From: Chitinophaga deserti
Lineage (GTDB): Bacteria > Bacteroidota > Bacteroidia > Chitinophagales > Chitinophagaceae
NCBI RefSeq assembly: GCF_003149455.1
Contig: NZ_QFFK01000004.1
Coordinates: 372,001-436,000, forward strand
Direction: 5' to 3'
DNA: 64,000 bases
Both the position numbers and the translations under genes were made by a program. This document shows, piece by piece, positions 8,802 through 18,100 of the stretch. Numbering within the stretch: the stretch's first letter is position 1; every line of letters begins with the position of its first letter. The notes below the pieces were generated by a model, which saw only the letters and a program-made list of their open reading frames with translations, did not search any database and had not been told where the DNA came from.

Positions 8802-8906
8802 GGCCGAAACGATTTACCCGTCAAATGTACGTTAACCACCCGCTTCGGCAATCATTTTTTATTCCGGTCCTTCATCCTTACTTTTGACTTTTAAATTTCA
8901 TTTCAT

Positions 8907-9437
8907 TTGAAATCAATACTGACAGACCGGCAACTGGCGATTACGATCGAAAGGCTGAGCCACCAGCTGGTGGAGAACCACCTGGACTTCCGGGACACGG
9001 TGGTGATCGGGCTTCAGCCGAGGGGCATCTTTTTGTCGGACCGCATCTACCGCCACCTCCAGGCGCTGGTGCCCTCCGCCAATATTCCCTATGGCAAACT
9101 GGACATCACTTTTTACCGCGACGACTACAACAGCGGTAAAACCCTGCATCTCCCCAATGAAACCGACATGGATTTTTCCATCGACAATAAACGGGTGATC
9201 CTGATCGATGACGTGCTGTACACCGGCCGTACCATCCGTTCCGCCATGGATGCCATGCTGGATTTCGGAAGGCCCGCCAAAGTGGAGCTTTGCGTGCTGA
9301 TCGACCGCAGATTCAGCCGTGAACTGCCCATACAGCCCGATTATACCGGCCGTACGATCGACGCGATTATTACCGAGCGCGTAAAAGTGCTCTGGAATGA
9401 ACGCGATGGTAAAGACGAAGTTGTGCTGATAGCATAA
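8907..9437 (+). CDS. pyrR: PyrR-type pyrimidine regulator / uracil phosphoribosyltransferase
   Basis: 176 residues from a TTG start; no in-frame ATG gives the full domain. The PRPP-binding motif VILIDDVLYTGRT near 95-107 and the opening LTDRQLAITIERLSHQL are typical of PyrR. In Bacillus PyrR binds pyr-operon mRNA when UMP is high and also has UPRTase activity. Whether this one regulates RNA is not shown; no PyrR anti-antiterminator was recognised by eye. It is followed by pyrB 23 bases later, the usual pairing. Confidence 0.88.
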   Translation: MKSILTDRQLAITIERLSHQLVENHLDFRDTVVIGLQPRGIFLSDRIYRHLQALVPSANIPYGKLDITFYRDDYNSGKTLHLPNETDMDFSIDNKRVILIDDVLYTGRTIRSAMDAMLDFGRPAKVELCVLIDRRFSRELPIQPDYTGRTIDAIITERVKVLWNERDGKDEVVLIA

Positions 9438-9451
9438 AACCCATATATTTG
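9421..9451 (+). promoter_or_regulatory. Possible internal promoter for pyrB
   Basis: TTG at 9421-9423, a 20-base gap, then TATATTTG at 9444-9451. It overlaps the 3' end of pyrR and lies only 9 bases before the pyrB ATG, so a transcript from it would be nearly leaderless. Confidence 0.45.
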
Positions 9452-9460
9452 CACCTTAGA

Positions 9461-10387
9461 ATGTCACTGTCTGTTAAACATCTGCTGGGTATACGTGAAC
9501 TGACACGTCAGGATATAGAGCTCGTATTTCAAACTGCTGATCAATTCAAGGAAGTATTGCAGCGCCCGATCAAGAAAGTACCTACCTTGCGGGATACCAC
9601 CATCGTTAATGTATTTTTCGAAAACTCAACGCGAACGCGGCTCTCTTTTGAGCTGGCGGAAAAGCGCCTGGGTGCCGATGTCATGAACTTCTCCGCTTCG
9701 GGATCTTCCGTTTCCAAAGGAGAAACCCTCATCGATACCGTTAACAACATCCTGTCCATGAAAGTGGATATGGTGGTGATGCGGCACTCGGCTACAGGAG
9801 CGCCTCACTTCCTCGCAAAACACATTAACGTTCCAATCGTAAACGCCGGCGACGGTATCAATGAGCATCCCACACAGGCCCTGCTCGATGCCTTCTCCAT
9901 CCGCGAACGGCTGGGCAGCGTGGAAGGCAAAAAGATCGCTATCTGTGGCGATATCATGCACTCCCGCGTAGCACTCTCCAACATCTACTGCCTGAAGAAA
10001 CTGGGCGCTGAGGTAACCGTGGTTGGTCCGCCTACGCTGATCCCCAAACACATCGGCAACGCCCTCGGCGTAAACGTATCTTACGATATCAAAGAAACGC
10101 TGAAATGGGCAGATGTGGCCAACGTGCTCCGCATCCAGCTGGAACGCCAGAACATGCCCCTGTTCTCCACCCTGCGCGAATACTCCCTCGCTTACGGGGT
10201 GAACCGCAAGCTGCTGGACAGTCTTGGTAAAGACATCGTGATCATGCACCCCGGACCCATCAACCGCGGCGTGGAGCTTAGCTCCGACGTGGCAGATTCC
10301 GGCCAGAGCATCATCCTCGACCAGGTAGAAAACGGGGTAGCTACCCGCATGGCCGTCCTCTACCTGCTGGCTAAAAAAGAGAATTAA
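9461..10387 (+). CDS. pyrB: Aspartate carbamoyltransferase catalytic subunit
   Basis: 308 residues; makes N-carbamoyl-aspartate from aspartate and carbamoyl phosphate, the committed step of pyrimidine synthesis. Seen: FFENSTRTRLSFE near 47-59 (carbamoyl phosphate site), HSATGAPH near 104, HPTQALLDAF near 130, and a C-terminal HPGPINRGVE loop. Length is right for a catalytic chain. A TTG four codons upstream lies inside the promoter-like motif, so ATG 9461 is preferred. It follows pyrR and ends at a strong terminator. No pyrI regulatory gene is adjacent. Confidence 0.95.
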   Translation: MSLSVKHLLGIRELTRQDIELVFQTADQFKEVLQRPIKKVPTLRDTTIVNVFFENSTRTRLSFELAEKRLGADVMNFSASGSSVSKGETLIDTVNNILSMKVDMVVMRHSATGAPHFLAKHINVPIVNAGDGINEHPTQALLDAFSIRERLGSVEGKKIAICGDIMHSRVALSNIYCLKKLGAEVTVVGPPTLIPKHIGNALGVNVSYDIKETLKWADVANVLRIQLERQNMPLFSTLREYSLAYGVNRKLLDSLGKDIVIMHPGPINRGVELSSDVADSGQSIILDQVENGVATRMAVLYLLAKKEN

Positions 10388-10411
10388 TACCGTTCAAAAT
10401 ATTCTTACACG

Positions 10412-10437
10412 CTCCCGGCTCCGCCGGGAGTTTTTTT
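10412..10437 (+). terminator. Terminator of pyrRB
   Basis: Stem CTCCCGGC / GCCGGGAG with a 3-base loop and seven T. Confidence 0.93.
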
Positions 10438-10461
10438 ATTCCTAAAACAGTAAATTAGGGC

Positions 10462-10791
10462 ATGCGTACCATTTTACTCCTGCTTGTTTCCAACGTATTC
10501 ATGACGTTTGCCTGGTATGGCCATCTGAAAGACACGAGCGTACCGCTCTGGAAGGTAATTCTCGTGAGCTGGGGCATCGCCTTTTTCGAATACTGTTTCA
10601 TGGTGCCCGCCAACCGGATGGGGTACCTGGACGGGTTCAATGGTTTTCAGCTGAAAATGGTGCAGGAAGTGATCACCCTCACCGTGTTCTGCGTATTTGC
10701 GGTGATCTGGCTGAAAGAGCCCTTACGCTGGAATTATCTCATCTCTTTTTCACTGCTTCTCGGAGCCGTGTACTTCATGTTCAAGAAATAA
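10462..10791 (+). CDS. DUF486 small membrane protein (DMT-like)
   Basis: 109 residues with four hydrophobic segments at about 3-18, 28-47, 68-84 and 90-107. The FAWYGHLK and FFEYCFMVPANRMGY stretches are typical of DUF486 (COG3169), a half-size relative of drug/metabolite transporters that probably dimerises in the inner membrane. Substrate unknown. The next gene starts 13 bases downstream, so the two are likely cotranscribed. Confidence 0.82.
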   Translation: MRTILLLLVSNVFMTFAWYGHLKDTSVPLWKVILVSWGIAFFEYCFMVPANRMGYLDGFNGFQLKMVQEVITLTVFCVFAVIWLKEPLRWNYLISFSLLLGAVYFMFKK

Positions 10792-10804
10792 TAAATCCCG
10801 TCCC

Positions 10805-11905
10805 ATGCTTCGCGTGTTATTCACCGCTTTTCTCGCCCTTCCGGCACTGGGTGCCCTTTGCCAGCAATCCAACAACCCCATGAAAACCCCGCTCGACCGT
10901 AAAGTGGATTCGCTTGTGCGTGCCGCTTTTACGCAGAAGAAATGCGTGGGGCTCATGATAGGGGTGATCGACGGCAATAAAACCTACACCTATGCCTATG
11001 GGGAAACCGCTATAGGCAACGGTCAGCTGCCCAATAACAATACCATCTTCCAGATAGGCTCCCTCACCAAAACATTCACCGGCATCCTGCTGGCGGATCA
11101 GATCGTGCGCGGTAAGGTGAAAGGGGAGGATCTCATCTCGAAATATGTACCGGACACGGTTAAACTGAACTGGTTCGAAGGCAAGCCGGTTACCCTGCTC
11201 ATGCTGTCTAACCACACTTCTGCTATTCCGCGCTGGGAGCCGGTCATGAAATATCCCGGCTTTTCGGCCCAACAGCCATATGGCCACTTCGGACTGCCCC
11301 AGCTATATGATTTCCTGAACCAATACAAGCCCACAGAAGCCCCCGGCGTGAAGTATGCTTATTCCAACATCGCCGCAGGCCTTTTAGGGCAGCTGCTGGC
11401 GCGTAATGAAGGTATTTCGTACTGGGAGTTGCTGAATAAAACCATCCTCCGGCCGCTTAAGATGAAACATACCGGTATCACGCTGGATGGCAATCAGAAA
11501 GATGGAATGGCGCAGGGGTATAACATGGGCCGCAAAACGGAACAGCCCTGGGTACTGAGCGCATTAACGCCGGCCGGAGGGATCACCTCCAACCTGACGG
11601 ACATGCTGCGGTATGCCAGCGCCAATATCAACCCCGGCAAGGGCAAACTGGGTGATGCCATATTGCTGAGCCATGAGGAAACCTTTAAGGACAAATCCGC
11701 CAGGATGGGCATGGGCTGGCATATCATTACCGGCAATGGGCATACCGTGGTGAACCATGGCGGCCAGACCGGCGGATTCAATTCCCATATCACCATCGAA
11801 CGCGCAGGACAAAAAGCCGTGGTCATATTATCCAATCTGGCTGCAGATAACGGGATAGGCTGGCCACTGCAGGCGTACCTGATGAAACAAAAGACTGATA
11901 AATAG
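10805..11905 (+). CDS. Exported serine hydrolase of the class C beta-lactamase/DD-peptidase fold
   Basis: 366 residues with a signal peptide (LFTAFLALPALGALC, cleavage near residue 20). Catalytic motifs of the fold: SxxK as GSLTK near 88, YxN as YSN near 184, and HxG-type VNHGGQTGG near 318 in place of KTG. It acts in the periplasm or at the surface, possibly on peptidoglycan or D-amino-acid peptides or esters. Members of this broad family are often not true beta-lactamases, so resistance should not be assumed. Probably cotranscribed with the DUF486 gene. Confidence 0.85.
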   Translation: MLRVLFTAFLALPALGALCQQSNNPMKTPLDRKVDSLVRAAFTQKKCVGLMIGVIDGNKTYTYAYGETAIGNGQLPNNNTIFQIGSLTKTFTGILLADQIVRGKVKGEDLISKYVPDTVKLNWFEGKPVTLLMLSNHTSAIPRWEPVMKYPGFSAQQPYGHFGLPQLYDFLNQYKPTEAPGVKYAYSNIAAGLLGQLLARNEGISYWELLNKTILRPLKMKHTGITLDGNQKDGMAQGYNMGRKTEQPWVLSALTPAGGITSNLTDMLRYASANINPGKGKLGDAILLSHEETFKDKSARMGMGWHIITGNGHTVVNHGGQTGGFNSHITIERAGQKAVVILSNLAADNGIGWPLQAYLMKQKTDK

Positions 11906-11999
11906 ACCATTACGGGAAGCAGGATTTAATCCACCAGCGGCAACCCAAATGCTTATATAATCCCTATTTTTGACGACTGACAAAACCGGTAACTACTTC

Positions 12000-14483
12000 A
12001 TGTTGAACTTTAGAACCCTCGCAGGGTTGGCTACCGCCTTACTGCTGGCTGTTTCCGGCGCTAAGGCGCAAACTGCCCCGGTGATGCACGCAGCCGATAT
12101 CCAGCTGCAGCTCCAGAAACTGAACACCCTCGGCAGCGTACTGTACGTAGCCGCCCATCCCGATGATGAGAATACCCGCCTGCTGGGCTTCCTGGCACGA
12201 GAAGGGAAATACCGCACCGGATACCTTTCCCTCACCCGTGGTGATGGGGGACAGAACCTCATCGGCAACGAGCAGGCAGAGCTGCTGGGCCTCATCCGCA
12301 CACAGGAACTGCTGGCCGCCCGCCGGATAGACGGGGCCGAACAGTTCTTTACCCGCGCCAACGATTTCGGCTTCTCCAAGAACCCCGAAGAAACCTTCAC
12401 CATCTGGGACCGTAAAAAGGTGCTGGGAGACGTAGTGTGGGTAATCCGCAAGTTCCGTCCGGATGTGATCATCTGCCGCTTCCCGGCCGACAGCCGCGCC
12501 GGCCATGGTCACCACACCGCATCGGCCATGCTGGCTGCAGAAGCTTATAAAGCCGCTGCAGATCCCAATCAATATCCCGAGCAGCTGAAGGATGTACAGG
12601 TATGGCAGGCCAAACGCCTGCTGTGGAATACCTTCAACTTCGGCAGCAACAATACCATCTCCGAAGATCAGTTCAAGATGCAGGTAGGCGCCTACAACGC
12701 GCTCCTCGGTAAGGGCTACGGCGAAATTGCCGCCGAAAGCCGCAGCCAGCACAAGAGCCAGGGCTTTGGGGTACCATCCGGCCATGGTAACGCCACCGAG
12801 TACTTCCAGACCATCCTCGGTGATGCTCCTTCCAAAGATCTCATGGATGGTATTAATACCACCTGGAACCGCGTGCCCGGCACCGATGCCATCGCCCGCC
12901 AGATTCAGGCTATCATCAAAGACTACCGCGCAGAAGCACCTTCCGCCAGCGTACCCGCTTTGTTAGCTATGCGTAAAAGCCTGCTGGCACTGCCCGACAG
13001 CTACTGGAAAACCCAGAAGCTGAAGGAACTGGAGCAACTCATCATCGGCTGCTCCGGTCTCTGGGCCGAAGCTTTCTCTTCCACCGGCGAAGTAATTCCC
13101 GGCGGCCCCATGAAAAGCCAGCTCCAGATCATCAACCGCAGCACCGTCCCCGTACGCCTCGAAAAAGTGACGTACAACGGTACCGAGAATACCGCACTGG
13201 CAAGGGATCTCGCGTTCAATGAGTTCAATACCATCCCCGCCGATTTCCCCATCCCTGCGGAAACACCCGTTTCGCAACCCTACTGGCTGCAAGACGCTCA
13301 TCCGCTGGGCACCTACATCATCCGTGATAACGGTATGGTTGGCTACCCCGAAAACAAACCTTCGCTCACCGCCACCTTCTACCTCCGCTTCGGAGACCAG
13401 ACCATCACAGTGCAAAGGCCCTTCATTTACAAATTCACCGATCCTGTGAAAGGGGAGGTGTACAGTCCGCTGGTTATGGCGCCGCCCGTAGTGGCTTACC
13501 TCCAGAACCAGGTATACATTTACACACAGGCTGCCCCGCAGGCAGTTCCCGTTAAGATCCGTGCTATTCAGCCGGGCGTTAGCGGTACAGTAAAGCTCCG
13601 CCTGCCGCAGGGTTTCACGGCCGACCAGCCCGCTATCCCCTTCACCCTGAAAGAGAAAGGGGACGAAGTGGAAGTGGTATTCCAGGTAAAACCGCTGAAG
13701 GTAAACGGCCAGCAACTGACCGATACCATGAGCGTTGCCGTAGAGTTTAACGGAAAGGAGTACACGAACAGCATGACGGTGATCGCTTATGATCACATCC
13801 CTGCCATTACCTTGTTCCCGCCAGCGGAAGCAAGGCTCGTTACCCTGAACCTCCAATACAACGGCAGGAACATCGGGTACATCCCCGGTGCGGGTGATAA
13901 AGTAGCGGAAAGCCTCCGCCAGATCGGTTATACCGTAACCCTCCTTGGTGAGAAAGAGATCATGCAGGGTAACCTTTCCGGATACGATGCCATCATCACC
14001 GGCGTGCGTGCTTACAACACCCAGGAGCGCCTCCGCTACTGGCAGCCGCGCTTACTGGAATACGTGAAAAACGGCGGTACGCTGCTGATCCAGTACAACA
14101 CCAACGGTGGACTGGTTTCCAACCAGATGGGGCCATTCCCTTTCACGCTGTCGCGCGACAGGGTGACGGATGAAACCGCTGCCGTATCCTTCCTTACACC
14201 GCAGGACAAACTGATGAAATATCCCAACGCCCTGACCACCGCAGATTTCAACGGATGGGTACAGGAGCGTGGATTGTATTTCCCGGCTAATGCCGATGGA
14301 CAATACGCACAACCTTTTTCCATGAAAGATCCCGGTGAGAAAGATATGACCGGCTCCACCATCGTGGCCCGTTACGGCAAAGGGAAATACGTATATACCG
14401 GACTTTCGTTCTTCCGCCAGCTGCCTGCGGGCGTGCCGGGCGCATACCGTTTATTTGTGAACCTGATCGCTAAACAGGACTGA
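12000..14483 (+). CDS. Exported PIG-L (LmbE-like) deacetylase with C-terminal amidotransferase-like domain
   Basis: 827 residues. ATG 12000 gives a clean signal peptide (MLNFRTLAGLATALLLAV, cleavage after Ala-Lys-Ala); a TTG ten codons upstream would bury it. Residues ~40-250 form the zinc-dependent PIG-L domain with AAHPDDE near 50 and SRAGHGHH near 165 supplying metal ligands. A long beta-rich middle follows. The last ~230 residues look like a class I glutamine amidotransferase fold (YDAIITGVRAYN, GGTLLIQYNTNGG), probably non-catalytic. Likely removes N-acetyl groups from sugars outside the cytoplasm. The next three genes, ending in a sodium symporter, follow with almost no gap, suggesting a deacetylate-and-import unit. 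Confidence 0.85.
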   Translation: MLNFRTLAGLATALLLAVSGAKAQTAPVMHAADIQLQLQKLNTLGSVLYVAAHPDDENTRLLGFLAREGKYRTGYLSLTRGDGGQNLIGNEQAELLGLIRTQELLAARRIDGAEQFFTRANDFGFSKNPEETFTIWDRKKVLGDVVWVIRKFRPDVIICRFPADSRAGHGHHTASAMLAAEAYKAAADPNQYPEQLKDVQVWQAKRLLWNTFNFGSNNTISEDQFKMQVGAYNALLGKGYGEIAAESRSQHKSQGFGVPSGHGNATEYFQTILGDAPSKDLMDGINTTWNRVPGTDAIARQIQAIIKDYRAEAPSASVPALLAMRKSLLALPDSYWKTQKLKELEQLIIGCSGLWAEAFSSTGEVIPGGPMKSQLQIINRSTVPVRLEKVTYNGTENTALARDLAFNEFNTIPADFPIPAETPVSQPYWLQDAHPLGTYIIRDNGMVGYPENKPSLTATFYLRFGDQTITVQRPFIYKFTDPVKGEVYSPLVMAPPVVAYLQNQVYIYTQAAPQAVPVKIRAIQPGVSGTVKLRLPQGFTADQPAIPFTLKEKGDEVEVVFQVKPLKVNGQQLTDTMSVAVEFNGKEYTNSMTVIAYDHIPAITLFPPAEARLVTLNLQYNGRNIGYIPGAGDKVAESLRQIGYTVTLLGEKEIMQGNLSGYDAIITGVRAYNTQERLRYWQPRLLEYVKNGGTLLIQYNTNGGLVSNQMGPFPFTLSRDRVTDETAAVSFLTPQDKLMKYPNALTTADFNGWVQERGLYFPANADGQYAQPFSMKDPGEKDMTGSTIVARYGKGKYVYTGLSFFRQLPAGVPGAYRLFVNLIAKQD

Positions 14484-14485
14484 TT

Positions 14486-14653
14486 ATGAGCATGAGAAAA
14501 GACAGAGTTACGATTTCAGCAGGGCTGTGCATCGCTATCGGGCTGGCCATCGGGTTTCTTATCAAACGCGTCCATATCGGGCTGCTGATAGGCCTTGCAT
14601 TAGGACTGCTGGGAGGCGGATTGTTGTCCAAACGCAATAATGATGGAAGATAA
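14486..14653 (+). CDS. 55-residue membrane protein of the PIG-L/symporter operon
   Basis: Starts 2 bases after the deacetylase stop. The product begins MSMRKDRVTISAGL and has two hydrophobic stretches (AGLCIAIGLAIGFLI and IGLLIGLALGLLGGGLL) separated by KRVH, so it is a small two-helix membrane protein with a charged C-terminus. It overlaps the next gene by 14 bases. Tight packing and intact frame support it being real. Function unknown; possibly a transporter accessory subunit. Confidence 0.65.
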   Translation: MSMRKDRVTISAGLCIAIGLAIGFLIKRVHIGLLIGLALGLLGGGLLSKRNNDGR

Positions 14654-14768
14654 ACAAACAAATAAACCACCCTTGTTCAGCCGCTGGCGCTCCTGGTACA
14701 TCCTTGTATTAGGATGGCTCGTGGCACTGGTTGTTTTCTTTTACTTCTTTACCAAACACTTTTCATGA
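14640..14768 (+). CDS. 42-residue single-helix protein preceding the symporter
   Basis: Reads MMEDKQTNKPPLFSRW, then one transmembrane helix (YILVLGWLVALVVFFYFF) ending in TKHFS. Its TGA overlaps the symporter start codon (ATGA), which signals translational coupling. Short single-helix proteins in this place are known next to some sodium:solute symporters, for example the DUF485/DUF4212-type partners; this one is shorter than those. Function as a symporter subunit is inferred from position only. Confidence 0.65.
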   Translation: MMEDKQTNKPPLFSRWRSWYILVLGWLVALVVFFYFFTKHFS

Positions 14769-16468
14769 GTTATGCCGACTGGGCTGTGCTGGGGCTAACC
14801 CTCACCATCATTATCATGTATGGTGTCTGGAAAAGCCGCGGCCAGCAAAACCTCGACAGTTACTTCCTCGGAAACCGTTCCGTTCCCTGGTACATCGTGC
14901 TGCTCTCCATTATGGGCACACAGGCCAGCGCTATTACGTTCATCAGCGCACCCGGACAGGCATATGCCGACGGTATGCGGTTCGTGCAATACTACTTCGG
15001 GCTGCCCATCGCCATGGTGGTTATCTCTGCTGTGTTTGTACCCATCTACCACCGGCTGAAAGTCTATACGGCGTATGAATACCTCGAGAACCGGTTCGAC
15101 CTGAAAACCCGCACCCTCACGTCGTTCCTCTTCCTGCTGCAACGCGCCCTTTCCACGGGGATCAGTATCTATGCACCGTCTATCATCCTCTCGTCGCTGT
15201 TAGGATGGAATATCTACTACACCAATATTTTCATGGGCGGGCTGCTCATCATTTATACCATGTACGGCGGTACCAAAGCGGTATCGTATACGCAGTCGCT
15301 ACAGCTGGGTATCATCTTCGCGGGGATGTTCCTGGCGGGGTATATGGTGGTGAAACTGCTGCCGCCGGAGATAGGTTTCTCTGAAGCATTGCACGTTTCC
15401 GGGAAAATGGGAAAGCTGAATGTGATTGTGACGGACTTTGACCTGAAAGACCGCTACAACATCTGGAGCGGGGTCATAGGCGGGTTCTTCCTTGCCTTAT
15501 CGTACTTCGGGACCGACCAAAGCCAGGTAGGGCGTTACCTCACCGCCCGCGACCTTACCGAGAGCCGTATGAGCCTGCTCATGAACGGACTGGTAAAGGT
15601 GCCCATGCAATTTCTCATTATGCTGATAGGCGCGCTGGTATTCGTGTTTTACCTGTATTTCAAAGCCCCCATCAACTTCAACGAAGGCCTCATCCGCCAG
15701 GTGCATCAGTCGGAATATTCCCCGCAGATGCAGGTACTCGAGCAACGCTACGATTCGCTGGACGGTGTGAAGCAGGTACAGGTAAAAGCCCTGGCAGCCG
15801 CGCTTAATACAGAAAACGAACCCGTTATCCGCGATGCACAGGCCAGCCTGAAAGCTTCAGAAGCCGTGTCCGACAAGATCCGGGGCGAAGCCAAAGACCT
15901 CATCAAAAAAGCCAATCCCGCTGCGGATACCAACGATACCAACTACATCTTCCTGCACTTTGTGGTGAACAGTTTACCCAAGGGGCTGGTAGGCCTGCTG
16001 ATCGCCATTATCTTCCTCGCATCCTGGGGCAGCATCGCGGCAGCGCTCAACTCGCTGGCATCCACTACCATGGTGGATGTGTACAAGCGTATGTACAAGC
16101 CCAATGCTACGGATGAGCAATACCTCCGCGCTTCCAAATTCTGGACGCTGGTATGGGGAGTGTTTTCTATTGCCGTGGCCTTGTTTGCTACCAACCTGGG
16201 CAGTCTTATCGAAGCCGTAAACATCCTGGGCTCGCTGTTTTACGGTACCATCCTCGGGATCTTTGTGGTGGCGTTTGGCATGAAGTGGGTAAGGGGGCAT
16301 GCGGTGTTCTGGGGAGCACTGCTGGCAGAGCTCGCAGTGATCGTGGTTTATAAGCTCGACGTGGTTTCCTTCCTCTGGCTCAACCTCATAGGCTGCGTAC
16401 TGGTCATGGCTTTTGCTGCCATCCTGCAGCCTTTTATGAGTAAACCGGCAAACAATACACCTGCCTGA
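14765..16468 (+). CDS. Sodium:solute symporter (SSS family)
   Basis: 567 residues with about 13 hydrophobic segments. Family signs include YFLGNRSVPWYIVLLSIMGTQ near 30-50 and YFGTDQSQVGRYL near 250. A hydrophilic insert of ~95 residues (about 315-405, rich in Glu, Lys and Ala) interrupts the usual order before the final helices, so the protein is larger than PutP. It probably imports a small solute with Na+. Translational coupling to the small protein upstream and to the PIG-L deacetylase suggests the solute is a product of that enzyme. ATG 14765 is chosen over 14714 because the latter lies inside the preceding gene. Confidence 0.9.
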   Translation: MSYADWAVLGLTLTIIIMYGVWKSRGQQNLDSYFLGNRSVPWYIVLLSIMGTQASAITFISAPGQAYADGMRFVQYYFGLPIAMVVISAVFVPIYHRLKVYTAYEYLENRFDLKTRTLTSFLFLLQRALSTGISIYAPSIILSSLLGWNIYYTNIFMGGLLIIYTMYGGTKAVSYTQSLQLGIIFAGMFLAGYMVVKLLPPEIGFSEALHVSGKMGKLNVIVTDFDLKDRYNIWSGVIGGFFLALSYFGTDQSQVGRYLTARDLTESRMSLLMNGLVKVPMQFLIMLIGALVFVFYLYFKAPINFNEGLIRQVHQSEYSPQMQVLEQRYDSLDGVKQVQVKALAAALNTENEPVIRDAQASLKASEAVSDKIRGEAKDLIKKANPAADTNDTNYIFLHFVVNSLPKGLVGLLIAIIFLASWGSIAAALNSLASTTMVDVYKRMYKPNATDEQYLRASKFWTLVWGVFSIAVALFATNLGSLIEAVNILGSLFYGTILGIFVVAFGMKWVRGHAVFWGALLAELAVIVVYKLDVVSFLWLNLIGCVLVMAFAAILQPFMSKPANNTPA

Positions 16469-16483
16469 TTGGCGGATAAGCTA

Positions 16484-16524
16484 TAAAAAAAGAGGATGCC
16501 CCAGGTGAGGCATCCTCTTTTTTT
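16484..16524. terminator. Bidirectional terminator between symporter and DUF2911 gene
   Basis: A 10-bp perfect stem (AGAGGATGCC / GGCATCCTCT) with an 8-base loop, flanked by seven A on the left and seven T on the right, serving both converging genes. Confidence 0.93.
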
Positions 16525-16540
16525 ATGCAGTGATTGCAGA

Positions 16541-17383
16541 TTACAGGGTGGCCATCAGTTTTTCGTTGAGGGCTACGTAATCGTCGTTCTTAGCAGCTTT
16601 CGCCAGCTCGGTGGATTTGGCGGAAGTGGCTTTGGCACCGGCTTTATCACCTGCTTTCGCCTGCATGCGGGCTTTCTGGTAGTACATCCAGAAGGCTTTG
16701 GCATTGTTAGGCTCAGCCAGGGCGGCATCCATCCACTTGATAGCCTGGTTCACATCGCGGCCAGACTCAAAGTAGTACATGGCAGCCTGGAAGTAGGGCT
16801 TCTTGTCGGTTTTCATGCCTTCTTCGATAGAGGCCATGATCTTACCGTCGATATCAGCGGTGATTTCAACAGGGATCATGATACGGTCCCACAGGAACAT
16901 CATGGTCATGGCACTGGGGCGAACGTCGCCGAAGGTGATCATGAATGATTCGATAGGGAAGGGCAGTTCCTGCGGCTCTGCTGTAAAGCGGGCCACATCT
17001 TCTTCCTGTTTGTAACCATCAACACCCCAGTTTTTCAGGCCTTTGTTGATGATGATTTCCCAGCTGGTATGACCGGGGATGGCGTAGATCACGTATTCGC
17101 CGGCGGGCACGGGTTTGCCGTTCAGCTTTACGTCTTCACCAAATTTAATACGGGTAGCGGCATTGGCTCCCATGCGCCAGATCTTGTTGTAAGGCACCAG
17201 GTCGCCCATAATGGTACGGCCTTTCACCGCAGGGCGGGAGTAGGTTACTTCAACAGCAGACAGGGCAAAGTCCTGCTTGATAGTCTGGCCAGGGCTGGGC
17301 GCAGGCATTTTTACCTGTGCCTGGGCTGTAACGGACATCACGCCGAAAGCCGCGGCAGTGAGGAACGCGGATAGTTGTTTCAT
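16541..17383 (-). CDS. Exported DUF2911 protein with C-terminal TPR-like helices
   Basis: 280 residues with a signal peptide (LSAFLTAAAFGVMSVTAQAQ). Residues ~25-175 match DUF2911: VTYSRPAVKGRTIMG, NKIWRMGANAATRI, PAGEYVIYAIPG and WEIIINK are hallmarks. The last ~80 residues (IKWMDAALAEPNNAKAFWMY) look like tetratricopeptide helices. Probably periplasmic; no biochemical role is established for the family. The response-regulator gene ends just 38 bases upstream on the same strand. Confidence 0.85.
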   Translation of the reverse strand: MKQLSAFLTAAAFGVMSVTAQAQVKMPAPSPGQTIKQDFALSAVEVTYSRPAVKGRTIMGDLVPYNKIWRMGANAATRIKFGEDVKLNGKPVPAGEYVIYAIPGHTSWEIIINKGLKNWGVDGYKQEEDVARFTAEPQELPFPIESFMITFGDVRPSAMTMMFLWDRIMIPVEITADIDGKIMASIEEGMKTDKKPYFQAAMYYFESGRDVNQAIKWMDAALAEPNNAKAFWMYYQKARMQAKAGDKAGAKATSAKSTELAKAAKNDDYVALNEKLMATL

Positions 17384-17421
17384 ATTGATTTTGTTGTTTT
17401 GTATGAATAATTGCGTATTCC

Positions 17422-18081
17422 TTATTCGATAAGCCCGTTCCGGAAAGCATATAGTACCAGGCCCACGGTGTTCTTAACACCCAGTTTTTCCAGCAGCTTC
17501 TGCCGGAGGCCTTCCACCGTACGGGGACTGAGATAAATCTGCTCGGAGATCTCCTGCGTGGTCTGTTCACCGCAAATCAGCTTCAGCACTTCCAGCTCAC
17601 GGTCTGTCAGCTGCACTTCATTCTTGAAAGTAGGCTTAAACTGCTGCTTGTTTTTATGCAGTACTTTTTTGAGGAGGGCCAGGTTCACGTTTTCGTTGAA
17701 ATAGAACCCTTTTTCGTAAGTGGTACAGATGGCTTCGTAGATTTCTTCAGGTTCACTGTTTTTGAGCAGATAGGCGTTGGCGCCGTTTTCTACGAGGTGG
17801 ACGATGAAGTTATCGTCTTCATACATCGTCAGGATAATGATTTTTACGTGCGGGTATTTTTCCCTGACTTTGATGGTGGCCTGAATACCGTCCATTTTGG
17901 GCATCTTCAGGTCCATAAGAATCACGTCAGGCTGCTGATCCTGCATGATTTGCAATAAATGTTCACCGTCTTCCGCTTCGAATACGACGTTGATGTTTTC
18001 GTAAGGGGTGAGGGTATTGATGACCCCGCTCCTGAAAATCTTGTGGTCGTCTGCGATTGCGACCTTTATCGGCAGCAGCAT
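17422..18081 (-). CDS. NarL/LuxR-type response regulator (module 1, gene D)
   Basis: 219 residues. Receiver domain (1-~120): acidic pair DDHKIFR, phospho-acceptor Asp in VILMDLKMPKMDG, Thr in ILTMYED and Lys in AYLLKNSEP. The C-terminal ~65 residues are a LuxR-type helix-turn-helix (LTDRELEVLKLICGEQTTQEI, SPRTVEGLRQKLLEKLGV). It acts as a DNA-binding transcription regulator phosphorylated by the kinase encoded just upstream (19-base gap). Last gene of a four-gene set that recurs at 54.4-57.2 kb. Confidence 0.93.
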   Translation of the reverse strand: MLLPIKVAIADDHKIFRSGVINTLTPYENINVVFEAEDGEHLLQIMQDQQPDVILMDLKMPKMDGIQATIKVREKYPHVKIIILTMYEDDNFIVHLVENGANAYLLKNSEPEEIYEAICTTYEKGFYFNENVNLALLKKVLHKNKQQFKPTFKNEVQLTDRELEVLKLICGEQTTQEISEQIYLSPRTVEGLRQKLLEKLGVKNTVGLVLYAFRNGLIE

Positions 18082-18100
18082 ACTTATTTTTTATTGATGG

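Noticed and set aside
10805..11905. Beta-lactamase resistance gene
   Set aside because: Class C fold is clear, but the third motif is HGGQTGG and such exported hydrolases are mostly not lactamases.
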